This document shows positions 54,627-64,000 of a DNA stretch of 64,000 nt, in pieces. The position numbers and the translations under genes were made by a program. The number at the start of each line of letters is the position of its first letter. Positions within the stretch are counted from its first letter, which is position 1. The notes beneath the pieces are model-generated. The model saw only the letters and a program-made list of their open reading frames with translations, searched no databases and was not told the DNA's origin. The stretch comes from Rhizophagus clarus (lineage: Eukaryota; Glomeromycota; Glomeromycetes; Glomerales; Glomeraceae): positions 932,501-996,500 of the forward strand of contig BLAL01000300.1 in assembly GCA_015698045.1 (NCBI GenBank). The letters run 5' to 3'.

Positions 54627-56942
54627 CTAACCCTTATATTTGATCAATTCATCATATAAGCCATCTTCGTCATAATCAGATTCGCATTCCTCACCATTGG
54701 CCTCCATACATTTATGTTCATTTATTTGGCTATGACATTCTATTATCTGTGGTTGTAATTTTGCAACTTTATAGCCAGAAGGAGGTTCTACAAATACGGT
54801 TTTCTTATTCTCAATGTATTTTCTTAGATAGTCAGCAAGTTCTATGCATTCTATGTACCTATCCACCTCATCATTATATTTGATCCATTCTTTTAGCTTA
54901 TCTATGGCATCACCAAATTTGACGAGATATAGGTTATCTCTTCTTGCAATTTTATCAAATTCTTCCAATTCGGCTAAGAGCAATTCCCAGTCATATTGAT
55001 CATCTTCGTAATATTTAGCCCAGCATTCTTTGGCTGTAGAATATAGCTCATTTATCATTTCATCACGAGAATTCTTGTACCAGGGCTTTATGTGGTCATA
55101 TTTATGTCTATCTATCCATTCCCAATATTTGGTGGTATTCATTTTAGGCATGGGATCTGGATCAACTTTTTGAACTGACTTTGATACTTCTTGTGATATA
55201 GATGGTTCGATTGGTTTAGAAGAACCAGGTATTCCGTATGGTTCTGGCTCTGTCTCTGGTTCTTGCTTTGGCTCTGATTCTTCCTCTGACTTAGCCGAAG
55301 GTGATATAAGAGTATTTAGTTCTGTTATGAAGTTATCTATTAAGTTTTCAAATTCTGAAGCAGTGGGATCTGATGATACTTCTACCTTTAGATGCGCTGG
55401 CTTTGGAGGAACCGGTGGTGAACTTTTCTTTTGCTTATTTGGTATATCAGCTCCAATTTGTGCTAAGAACTGATCGAGAGCTTTGGGGTCAGATATAGAT
55501 TTTTTAGGAATATCAATATCCTCGATATCAATCTCATCGGTTTCATGAATCCAGTTATTACTAAAATATTTTTCGTATAAAGTCTTTCTAGATAAATTGT
55601 AAACTCTAGTACACTTTCCATTAATTTTAACTACGTTGCTAGTCATATTTAGCTCGCTTGATAATGTTTTTGCAACCACAACTTTAGATAAAGGTGTAAT
55701 TCTTTTATTTTCACAGTAGCTCATATAGGCAACGTATAATATGTGAACTGGTAAGCATGTAGTCGTATAATCAGCATTTACTATATACGTCTCCTTTATA
55801 AATTGAAATAATGGTGGAAGAGTAGATACTATATGCTCTTGTTTAGATGCAGTCATAGGAGGTGGGTTGCCATTAAAATCTGGATATTTATCGGCAATAG
55901 CTTTAAAGTAAGCATAAAAGGCCTCACCCACTCCTGGATATTTCATTGCATCACCTAACCGTTTGAAATATTGCAAATCTCCTTTTCGAGCAGGTGAGAC
56001 GTCTAGGAAAACTGTTCGTCTATCATCATTCTCAACTCTAAGAGCATTTTCATTAGTGAGAACGATAGTAGACATGAAGTTTTTATATTGGGTAGGTGTT
56101 TTATATTTTTCATGAATTTCAATAGTATCGCTAGTAACTTTATCTTTAAGAGCGCGATATAATGAATTCCATTGGCTTTTTTCTGTTGGCATTTCTTCAA
56201 GTAAAAGGAGTACTTTACCTAATAATTGTCCATTAAAACTGCCCAAAATCGTTTGAGGATCACTTGTTTTATAGACTAGCTGAGTACCTAAAACATAACG
56301 CTGGATAAAATCAGTTATAATACCTTTACCCCAGCCTTGACCTGATTTAAGATAAAGAATCGAATACATTTTTCTACCAGTAGCCATACCAGCAAACCAT
56401 TTGATAATGTATTCAGTTACATTCCAATCTCCTGAACACCAGACATCCCAAATATGAGTAAATATGATTTTGACTGCCTGATGAATATTGGCTGAAAAGT
56501 CTGTTAAAGGACGTAATTGGTGTAAGAACCCTGGGAAAATATTAAGATAGTGTTGACCTTGAATTTTATAAATACGTTGCTTTACAGGATCACAAGTTGC
56601 TACACATGTTGAAGAATTATCATATATAAACCATTTGGCAATGTTAAATTCTGTCTTCGTTGGAGGATGTTCGGAATTAGATCGCTTAAAGAAGGTTTTA
56701 GTTATAGGACGAATGAGCATACTAATATTTTTCATGGGAATATGCTCAAAATTCTTAATATCAGGTCGCCACATAAATACACCATGTGGATTGGAACAGA
56801 GAATGAAGTAACTGCAAATATATCGCTTTGCTTTTGTAATGTCATCTAAACTGTTTGCCTCTCTGATAAGCCGTTTTAGTATATCAATACTATATGCTTC
56901 TTTAGATTCACCGAATTTCGAGATTACTACTTGGTTACTCAT
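54627..56942 (-). CDS. D5-like SF3 helicase, 771 aa
   Basis: ATG 56942. The helicase core lies at about residues 175-330: Walker A SGQGWGKGI (Gly where Ser/Thr is usual after Lys), Walker B VLLLLEEMP, motif C STIVLTNEN and the Arg-finger region VENDDRRTV. The preceding 150 residues fit the D5 N-terminal region. No archaeo-eukaryotic primase motifs were recognised. After about residue 480 comes a Pro/Glu/Ser-rich linker and a helical C-terminal domain rich in Trp and Tyr (WEWIDRHKYDHIKPWYKN). It should unwind the element DNA for PolB. It has the second copy of the shared promoter-like box just upstream. Confidence 0.88.
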   Translation of the reverse strand: MSNQVVISKFGESKEAYSIDILKRLIREANSLDDITKAKRYICSYFILCSNPHGVFMWRPDIKNFEHIPMKNISMLIRPITKTFFKRSNSEHPPTKTEFNIAKWFIYDNSSTCVATCDPVKQRIYKIQGQHYLNIFPGFLHQLRPLTDFSANIHQAVKIIFTHIWDVWCSGDWNVTEYIIKWFAGMATGRKMYSILYLKSGQGWGKGIITDFIQRYVLGTQLVYKTSDPQTILGSFNGQLLGKVLLLLEEMPTEKSQWNSLYRALKDKVTSDTIEIHEKYKTPTQYKNFMSTIVLTNENALRVENDDRRTVFLDVSPARKGDLQYFKRLGDAMKYPGVGEAFYAYFKAIADKYPDFNGNPPPMTASKQEHIVSTLPPLFQFIKETYIVNADYTTTCLPVHILYVAYMSYCENKRITPLSKVVVAKTLSSELNMTSNVVKINGKCTRVYNLSRKTLYEKYFSNNWIHETDEIDIEDIDIPKKSISDPKALDQFLAQIGADIPNKQKKSSPPVPPKPAHLKVEVSSDPTASEFENLIDNFITELNTLISPSAKSEEESEPKQEPETEPEPYGIPGSSKPIEPSISQEVSKSVQKVDPDPMPKMNTTKYWEWIDRHKYDHIKPWYKNSRDEMINELYSTAKECWAKYYEDDQYDWELLLAELEEFDKIARRDNLYLVKFGDAIDKLKEWIKYNDEVDRYIECIELADYLRKYIENKKTVFVEPPSGYKVAKLQPQIIECHSQINEHKCMEANGEECESDYDEDGLYDELIKYKG

Positions 56943-56974
56943 TGTTAGTTAGATACTTTAGTAGAAGTTTTGTT

Positions 56975-57020
56975 TAATTTATTTTTTTTTTGATACCTAT
57001 ATATCGACTATGTTTAATTA
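56975..57020 (-). promoter_or_regulatory. Shared promoter-like box, copy 2
   Basis: In the helicase orientation it reads taattaaacatagtcgatat, then ataggtatc, A9, taaatt. It is followed about 20 bases later by ctactaaagtatc and then ATG 56942. It matches the box at 45772-45820 almost base for base. Confidence 0.6.
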
Positions 57021-57051
57021 CAATTTTTTTCAGATACGGTTCTGCATGGAT

Positions 57052-57572
57052 AGGTCCTGTAATATTGCTACTTCTTAGGCATAGCCCAATATCGATAACT
57101 AATATAAGGATGGTATGGGGGGTATATATAGGAGATCATACTAGGTATTAGGGTATTTTTCACATATCGTATTGGGCTTGGTGAGGCGTTTGAGTTTATT
57201 CCTGAGAGTAGTTACAGATGAGATGACCGGTTACAGAAGTTACAGATTAGATACCCGAATTTTAAAAGTTTTTTCTGGGAAAGGTGATCTGATTATTTTT
57301 TTTCTTATCATCTGTAACATCTGTAACTCTGTAACCTCCCCCTTATTTCTTCTTTATTCTTTGTTTTATCTTGTTCTTAGTATGTTTATTAGTTACAGAT
57401 ATAGTTACAGATGGTTACAGATGGGGGTATGGTATTTATCCATGGTATTGTTAGAGATGGCGCCGTAAGGCGCCCAGCCTAACTGGAAGGGGATCTGATA
57501 GGGTTTTCACCCGGAGGGGTGGATGTATACTGGGGCTTTAGCCTCCGCTGGGCGTAGCCCGGCACCGACGAC
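57052..57572 (-). repeat. Right terminal inverted repeat, 521 bp
   Basis: Exact inverted partner of the left repeat, including the nine ctgtaac motifs and the terminal hairpins. Just inside both repeats a further 20-base match occurs, ctgaaaaaaatcgtaattaa (44267-44286), with one mismatch in the inverted right copy (57012-57031). The original repeat may have been longer. Confidence 0.95.
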
Positions 57573-57608
57573 GAGGTTTACCAAGCCCTTTTGAAACTAT
57601 TCTATCAA
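57573..57608 (-). pseudogene. Protein-coding fragment disrupted by the virus-like element (right side)
   Basis: Minus-strand codons LDRIVSKGLGKP lead straight into the element end and match the VLKGLGKP codons of the duplicated unit at 43642-43653 on the left. This is the other half of the target sequence. The upstream part of the gene was not identified. Confidence 0.4.
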
Positions 57609-58292
57609 GTAAGTGTAATAGTATTTATTACCTTTTTTTTTTTATTAATCAGCATTTTAACTTCATTATTAGTTCACATAATTAGAAATTCAAATTTTGT
57701 TTTTTTTAATTTGAATTTTTTTTTTAAAAAAAAAAAAATAAAAAAATAAAAAAAAATAAAATTTTTTAAATAAAATAAAAAAAAAATGGAAAAATGAAAA
57801 ACTAAAATTTTTTTAAATGAAATTAGATTTTTTTTTTAATAAATTAAATAATTATCACCATTTTCGAATTACTGTAATCAGCGGCTTTTTTTATATAAAT
57901 AAAAATTGATTTTAGATTACACAAATTAAAATCACTTTTTACTATAAATATCATGGACATTATTTGATCTGTATAATGCTAAGCCACTATTATACAAACT
58001 TTACTAATATTTTTTTTATCATTCGCCCTTTTTTACTACAATAGCTTATAAACCAATTCCTCTGATTCCTAAAGACCGATTCCTAAAAACTGATTTCTAA
58101 AAACTGATTCCTAACGATTTTAAAAGTTCACTATTAAATAACAGGTAATATTTTTTTTATTTTATTAGTTTTTTTTTTCTTTTTTTCGTTTCTTTCCTTT
58201 TTTTTTATTTCTAACTATTTTTTTTATTTAGATCATTAGTTTTTAATAAATAAAAAAATACATTGTAAAACATCTTATAAACATAATAAAGA
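57609..58292. other. Low-complexity intergenic
   Basis: Homopolymer-rich at 57690-57850. A short tandem of about 17 bp (ctgattcctaaaaact, four copies) lies at 58058-58116. No gene recognised. Confidence 0.5.
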
Positions 58293-58739
58293 ATGCACTA
58301 GTCAAAAAAGGACAATTCAGTCTAAATTTGACCAGGTCGAATATAGGTCGAATGACGATCTAACCTATGTCAAATTATTGCTGATTTTTTTGGCGCATTT
58401 AAGGTGCTAATCATCTTAAATTCGGAAAGAAAAATTCAATCTATATTAGGACATTTTACATATTTATTCGACCCTAAAAAAAACTATATTCGACTACTAT
58501 ATATAATCCAAATATTATTGATAAATAGGTCAAACTAGAGACAAATTTTAATCAATTTAGTTCCAAATTTATAGTTTATTAACATAGTATTAAAAAAATT
58601 ACATATGTATTATGCTATATAAAGTTCTATCTAATATCTATCTATATATTATCATTTATCTATCATCCATCCATCTGCATCCATCTACCATCCATCCAAA
58701 ACTACCATCTACACAATCCACTAAATAGACAATTCACAT

Positions 58740-61060
58740 ATGTCTAAAGGAGTCTCAAAACCTATGTAAAAAAATAATATTAAATGAAATTTTTTTAACA
58801 AATTTTTAAATTTCATTGAATTTATTGAATTTGAAACTTACCACCATTTCATTTATCCAAGAATCGAATCACTTCCTACCATTTAATATAGAATAGTTTC
58901 AAAAGACACTGTCCAGAATGGTTATCAGAAACTGTAAAAAAAAACACTTAATAAAAACGCTTTTAGAAGAAGTTTAAAATAGGAAACCTTTCAAAACTCA
59001 CCTGGATTCTGGTATTTCCAAGTCAGAATTGGGTTCCTGAAATACTGACATTCTGTTTATAGTCCAAAATTGGACCAGTTTACTAAAAGAAATAGAAAGA
59101 AAAAAAAAAATTAAAATAGAATTTTTTAGAGTAAGTTTCGAACTTAAAGCTTTACCTGGGGTTTGATATTCTAAAAGATCAAGAATAACCTACAAAAGAA
59201 ATAAAACGAACCATTAATAACAATTCATTAAAATAAAAATATCTGATTTTTTACTTACCGATATATAACCTATCAATATACTGGTTGCCTAAAAAAAAAG
59301 AAAACAAAACATTAATAAGTGTTTCGTTAAAAAAAGATAAATTTAAAAATGTTTTAAACCTACCAAAATTTCAAAGTTACATTTGCGTCCTAAAGTCTGA
59401 AGAACAGTCGCCTAAAAAAGAATCAAAAAAATGAAATGTACGTGTTGTTAAATTTCGGTAAAAAAAAGAAAAAAATCCCACCAAAAATCTACTATCTTAC
59501 GTGTTTCAATATGTCCCTACCTAAAAAAAATCTTGAATCCACATCCAATGAGAATCGAAAGCAACCTAAAAAAAATAAAGAACGAATTCATTAGCTAACA
59601 ATTTGTTAAAAATAAAAAAATTGAAAACAATAAAAAAAATTCATCATAAATCTGCACGTTCAAAGACCTAAAGAGCAAACTGCTAAAAAAAGAAAAACCT
59701 AAAAGATTAGTAGGTGTTTCGAAAATTTATAATCCAAGAAAAAATCTACCCAACTCCATATGTATGAATAGACAGCCTAAAAAAAAAGAAATAAACGAAA
59801 CGTTAACATTTCATTAAATAAATGTAATTAATAAAAAAAAATTGATTCTGACTCCCTTACCAAAAACTGAAAGACTTCCTTACCAAAATCTGAATTCCAT
59901 GCATTCAGAACTGTTTAAAAAAAAGAGAGAAGAGGTTAGCATATATTCTGTTAAAACAGTTAGAACATGTAAACTAAACAGAAAAAAAACTCACTGAAAC
60001 GAAGTCCCACATGCCTAAAAGACCGAGAAACTGCTTAAAAAAAATTAAAAACAAACTGTTAATAAGCGTTTATTAAAATAATTAAAGAAAAAAAAAGAAA
60101 CCTTTGATATATCACTTCCAGAAAACTGAAGAGTCACTTAAAAAAAGAAAAAAATTGAAACATCATTATCAACGTTTTGTAAAAACTGGAAAACATTTTT
60201 AGTGTATTCTTTACGAAAGAGAGATGATTGTGGGGAAAGGGAAGGAGGAAGAAAGGAAGGGAAGAGAAATGGAAGAGAAAGAACGAAAGAAAAGAAGTAA
60301 AATGAGAGAAAAGGTTAAGAGGAAGGGAGAGAAGGGGGAAATTTCGTTGAAAAAAGAAAAAGCTCTGGATCAGATTGGCAGATCCAGTTTTGTATAATAA
60401 AAATATCATTAACTAATATGACAATTCATAGATTAATTGTTGATATAATTATTAGTATAGTAAGTAAATAAGAAATTGATTCAACATCCAAAAAGCCAAA
60501 GAACAAATCGAAAAAAAAAGAAAAAAAGTAATTAGATAGCGTTCTTTAAAAATGAAATAAAAAATTATTTAAAAATATCTTACCGAAATATCATGTCCAA
60601 AAAAGCCAAAAATTTACCCACAAAAGAAAAAAAACTGAAACGTTAAGTAGCAGTTTGTTCAAAGAAGTGTCATCAAATATAATAAAAAAAGCCCTTCTTA
60701 TCAAATTCTTACGCGTCCAATACCTGAATAACAAACAAAAAACAAAAAAAAAAAGAAATTAGTAACCGTTCTTCGAAAATAAAACAAAGAAATTAAACTT
60801 ATCATTAAGACTTACCAAAATACTGCAAAAGAACAATCTCTAACAAATTTTCACATGTCCAGATATCTCGTCTACAAAGGAAAAAAATGAACTGTTAATA
60901 AAGTTTGTTAAAATAAACTAAAAAATTAAAAATTTCACTCACCAGGCTACAAGTAAGAGATCTGAGAGAACAACTGGTCGTAAGTAATTAAAAGAGAAAA
61001 ACTAAAATCAAAAACTTACTGGAATTTCGCGTTCAAGGAGACCAAAAGAATTACTTAAAA
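58740..61060 (-). repeat. Micro-exon-like array inside the CACTA element, at least 15 units
   Basis: On the minus strand, 30-82-bp blocks alternate with spacers of about 70-110 bp. Good examples are 59364-59411 (48 bp), 59259-59288 (30 bp) and 59156-59189 (34 bp). Each is preceded by a T-run ending TAG and followed by GTAGGT, GTAAGT or GTAAAG. Spacers carry TTAAC or TTAAT branch-like phrases about 20-30 bases before the acceptor. Several blocks are open in one frame (ATVLQTLGRKCNFEIL; QFLGLLGMWDFVS; NSFGLLEREIP). Some units have lost the acceptor AG. It may be a decayed multi-exon transposon gene or a repeat that captured splice signals. Confidence 0.5.
60221..60350 (+). repeat. Polypurine tract 1
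   Basis: About 130 bases almost free of pyrimidines (gggaaggaggaagaaaggaa and onward) inside the CACTA element. Any open frame here is a composition artefact. Confidence 0.85.
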
Positions 61061-61167
61061 GAAAAAGTCAAAATGTTAAGGAACGTTTTGTTAAGAATTT
61101 TTCAACAAAAAAGTATTTGGAAAGAAAAGCTTAAACGCTTCGTTACAGATTTTTTTGACAAAAAATA

Positions 61168-61328
61168 TAAGTGAAGTAAAGTAAGAAAAAGGAAAGGGAA
61201 AGACGAAGTAAGGGAAAGGGTAAAGGGTAGGAAAGGACGAAGATAGTGGAAGGATGAAAGAAAGGAGGGAAAGAGGAAGAGTAAAAGGAAAAAAGAAAGG
61301 ATAAAAGGAAAGATGATAAGGGAGGTTT
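61168..61328 (+). repeat. Polypurine tract 2
   Basis: About 160 bases dominated by G and A (gaaagggaaagacgaagtaa and onward), near the right end of the CACTA element. Similar in style to tract 1, with little alignable repeat structure. Confidence 0.8.
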
Positions 61329-61949
61329 CGCTAAAAGTTTAAATTTAAACTTTTAATTGAATTGGTGATACGCGTAATGTTCAATTAATGATACACGTAA
61401 TACTTAATACACATTCGACCATGTTGAATACATATCTAATTGTTGATCATTACTAATTGAGGTCGAATAATTTTAATTTTGGTTGAATATAGGCCAAATT
61501 TCATTAAGGCCGAATATTCCTTTTTCGACTAGTGATGTTAAAGGCGTCAAGTTTAGTGTTTTTTAAGAAAAATATTTATAAAAAGTGTTTTTTGTATGTG
61601 TTTAATAAGAGTATTTTTGATAAATTAATCGTTTTTGGTTGTTTTTGACTATTTTCAATATTTTTTTTAATTGATCGATAAATCACCTAATCGCAGCAAT
61701 TCAAAAATAGTGATAATGATATAATAATTTAAAAAAAAAGATTAAATAAAGTCTAATAATGTAATAAATTACTACTTTATTTAATCAAATTGAAATAAAT
61801 CTTACTTATGTTACATATAATTCTACAATTTTATCTATGACTCACTTACAATAATATAATATTTATAATATACTGCATCAAGAAATTTTATAATGTGAAA
61901 AATTTCACAAGTTTATGATTTTGTAAGTTTACGAATGTTTATGGTGTAA

Positions 61950-62265
61950 TATTTTGAAAAATTTAAAATAAAATGTAAGTTTACAATTTTATTAGATTTA
62001 CGTGATATTATGGTCAAAATATTACATAAGTTTTTAATATCATAAGATCAACGTGATATTACAGTTAAAATATTTTAAGAATTTACAGTTTCGTAAACTT
62101 ACATGATATTATGGTCAAAATATTTTGAGAATTTATAGTCTTGTAAACTTACGTGATATTATGGTCAAAATATTTTGAGAATTTACAGTCTCGTAAACTT
62201 ACATAATATTACGATCAAAATATTTCAAGAATTTATAGTTTCATAAATTTACGTGATATTATGAT
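61950..62265. repeat. 50-bp tandem repeat, 6 copies
   Basis: cgtgatatta or a close variant starts at 62001, 62052, 62102, 62152, 62202 and 62252. The unit also contains tcaaaatattttgagaattt and a gtaaactta phrase. Between the CACTA element and this array (61538-61950) only AT-rich sequence is seen. Confidence 0.9.
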
Positions 62266-62370
62266 GTAGAAGAAAATCCATTCTATCAGTATAACAATAC
62301 TGCATCACACTAGTTCTCTACACTAAAACTCTTTATATGCTTAATTTAAATTTTTCTTTCCATTAATATT

Positions 62371-62490
62371 TTAATGTTTTTCTTTACGTTCTTTCTTTTG
62401 ATCATTTAATGCTTCTTTTATAACAATTTCATCTTTATGTTCTTTTTTATACGCTTCAATATGTCCTTTTTTATACACATTCACTTTCAT
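62371..62490 (-). CDS. Possible short Lys/Glu-rich ORF, 39 aa
   Basis: ATG 62490 to TAA 62371. The product is highly charged (YKKEHKDEIVIKEALNDQKK), like the Lys/Glu/Asn-repeat proteins common in this kind of genome. No domain, signal or splice evidence. It may be a remnant of a longer repeat protein. The AT-rich sequence from 62491 to 63065 has nothing recognised. Confidence 0.2.
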   Translation of the reverse strand: MKVNVYKKGHIEAYKKEHKDEIVIKEALNDQKKERKEKH

Positions 62491-63065
62491 TTTGAGAGAA
62501 CTTCTACCACAACTTTTCACTATACTTTAATTTTCAAACGAGCATAACTTTACTCTTTACTTAACATATCAGATAGTATAATTAATTAAAGATAGTACTC
62601 TCAAATATCAATTATGATGCAATTTCTCTCCATTAATTAATTATTTTATTTTATTTAATAAATATTATTTCAGCTTAAGCGTACAATAGGCAAACTCGAA
62701 GTTACTTTTAAAAATAATTTTTATTATTCTGAAATTATTGAGATCAAAATCTGAAGGTTTTCCCTTGTTTATAAAAGTATATTTATAAGAATTATTTCCT
62801 ATTTTTCTTATCCTTCCTATCCTTTCTATCTTTCCTATCTTCCTATCCTTTTTATCTTTCCCATCCTTCCTAATATTTTTCTTCTTAAGATATTATTTTT
62901 ATCTAAACTAAAACTATATTATTCTTATTTAAATTAAGACTATATTAAAGTGAAGTCTAAATTAAGATAAATTCTAAAAATTAACTTGTGTCACTGATAT
63001 TAATATACATAAGTTTATATATCCCTAAAATTTGAGTTTTCAGAAAATTATGGGATTGATCTGTA

Positions 63066-63183
63066 TTACTATATCATATGATTTGTGTTATATTACTATA
63101 TCATATGATTTGTGTTATGTTACTATATCATATGATTTGTGTTATGTTATCATATTATATGATTTGTGTTATGTTACTATATC
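63066..63183. repeat. 27-bp tandem repeat, 4 copies
   Basis: gatttgtgttatgttactat-type units start at 63080, 63107, 63134 and 63161. The array abuts the terminal repeat of the next element. Confidence 0.9.
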
Positions 63184-63820
63184 AGGATCCCAAACAATAT
63201 ATATATAGGTCACATTAAAATCCAAATTTTTTACTATGATCAATAAGCAAATTATTTTAAACTCTGCTAGGCAAAATTTTATTATAACATCAAAAATTTT
63301 ATATTGCTAAGCAACTCATTTTATAACATATATAAAAACTTTTATAAATAACTTATAAATTTATATTTATAGTACAATTTATTATAAAAATTAAAATACA
63401 AATAAATTTTAATGTGATAAATAATTTAATTTAAATACTCAAAATATTAAAAATTTAAAAATTAATACTGTTATAGGGATACTAACTTTTCAATAAATAT
63501 TATACCTAGAGTTATAAAAAATAAAGCACAATTATTTTCAACCATTCTGAACAACTTACTTAAGCACAAGAAGTTGATTTCATTTAACCAAAAATAGTAA
63601 AATTACACTTTAAAATTAAAAATCAAATAAACGATAAATAATTGAAAGTACAAAACATGGTCGCATTCCACAAATATTAATCCAATCATTTTAAAAATTT
63701 TACTGTAGGTAGATTCGATCCCGCTGAATAACTTTACTTAATCAGAAAAAGACCATTTCATTTGATCAAAGTGGTGAAATCATACTCCGAAGTTGCCAAT
63801 TTTAAAATAACCCATAAAAT
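63184..63820. mobile_element. Second copy of the 8-bp-TSD element, without the solo LTR
   Basis: Starts aggatcccaaacaatatata and runs parallel to 19882 onwards with few differences, but lacks the 505-bp LTR (continuous ttttaatgtgataaat near 63408-63423). Similarity fades at about 63810, so the copy is truncated or rearranged and no right terminal repeat is seen. It supplies the empty-site proof for the solo LTR. Confidence 0.85.
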
Positions 63821-64000
63821 TTCTCAAAATTTACTAAGTATACAAACCAAATTTTGGTGGTAATCTTTTAGAAATTTTCCAGGTCCTGCCTAAACAATAT
63901 ACTATATTGCCGAGGATGACTTTGGACTGAAGCCGGCAGGCGGCATTAAAACGTAATGTCTACCAGCTTTATAAGGAGTTAAAATCTTAATGCGGGCCGC
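63821..64000. other. GC-richer sequence at the window end
   Basis: The last 120 bases (gccggcaggcggcattaaaa, ending gcgggccgc) are clearly richer in GC than the region before. This may be the start of another repeat or gene continuing past the window. Not identified. Confidence 0.3.

Larger units (their letters stand above)
43705..57572. mobile_element. Maverick/Polinton-like virus-derived transposon, 13,868 bp
   Basis: Bounded by 521-bp terminal inverted repeats (43705-44225, 57052-57572) and a 5-bp duplication gaggt. Gene order: zinc ribbon (-), integrase (+), acidic protein (+), Gag-protease (-), coiled coil (-), packaging ATPase (+), zinc-finger protein (-), 2-cysteine-adaptor-like protein (-), small protein (-), PolB (-), SF3 helicase (-). 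Integrase, PolB, A32-like ATPase and helicase place it with self-synthesising virus-like transposons. Such elements usually carry jelly-roll capsid genes; none is visible here, and a retroelement-type Gag occupies that role by inference. Coding sequence is markedly less AT-rich than its surroundings. Confidence 0.92.
58296..61534. mobile_element. Non-autonomous CACTA element, 3239 bp
   Basis: Left end cactagtcaaaaaaggacaa and the reverse-complemented right end cactagtcgaaaaaggaata define the inverted repeat. Both begin CACTA, and a 3-bp atg duplication (58293-58295, 61535-61537) flanks them. CACTA ends plus 3-bp duplications are diagnostic of the CACTA/EnSpm group. Subterminal zones repeat aggtcgaat and gttgaatataggcc. 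No transposase was recognised. The interior is an exon/intron-like array plus two polypurine tracts. Confidence 0.85.

Noticed and set aside
60134-60409. 91-codon minus-strand frame
   Set aside because: It is a by-product of the polypurine tract and overlaps the exon/spacer array.

Overview
The window is AT-rich eukaryotic DNA. It has many homopolymer runs, short introns with fungal splice signals, lineage-expanded F-box genes and a dense, nested set of transposable elements. This fits an arbuscular mycorrhizal (Glomeromycotina, Rhizophagus-like) fungal genome; the assignment rests on gene style only, since no database could be searched.

Host genes are sparse. On the minus strand I find an intronless F-box/leucine-rich protein (6221-7966), a small three-exon membrane-anchored protein (9910-10393), two paralogous F-box/cysteine-motif proteins with one intron at the same place (27122-27989 and 37312-38379), and between those two a six-exon amino-acid permease of the AAAP family (33334-35975). 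A frameshifted F-box fragment lies at 3325-3523.

The rest is mostly repeats: a 21-bp minisatellite (1.55-2.15 kb); three decayed copies of one ORF1-like retroposon family, two of them with poly(A) and target-site duplications; a pogo-like MITE; a 1.3-kb hAT-like element inserted into one retroposon; another 8-bp-TSD element holding a solo LTR; a Tc1/mariner-like MITE; a 3.2-kb CACTA element; and several arrays in which 30-80-bp exon-like segments alternate with intron-like spacers that carry 5' splice site, branch point and polypyrimidine-AG signals.

The most striking object is a 13,868-bp virus-like DNA transposon (43705-57572) with essentially identical 521-bp terminal inverted repeats and a 5-bp target duplication. 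It carries Maverick/Polinton-type genes: an rve integrase with a chromodomain, a protein-primed PolB with an OTU-like N-terminus, an A32-like packaging ATPase, a D5-like SF3 helicase, a DUF5679-like zinc ribbon and a 2-cysteine-adaptor-like protein. I see no double-jelly-roll capsid or Ulp1-type protease. Instead there is a 723-residue retrotransposon-type Gag with a retropepsin-like domain, preceded by a coiled-coil protein in an overlapping frame. This suggests a DNA-virus-like element whose particle module came from a retroelement. In this copy PolB has two in-frame stops, so it could replicate only with help or by readthrough.
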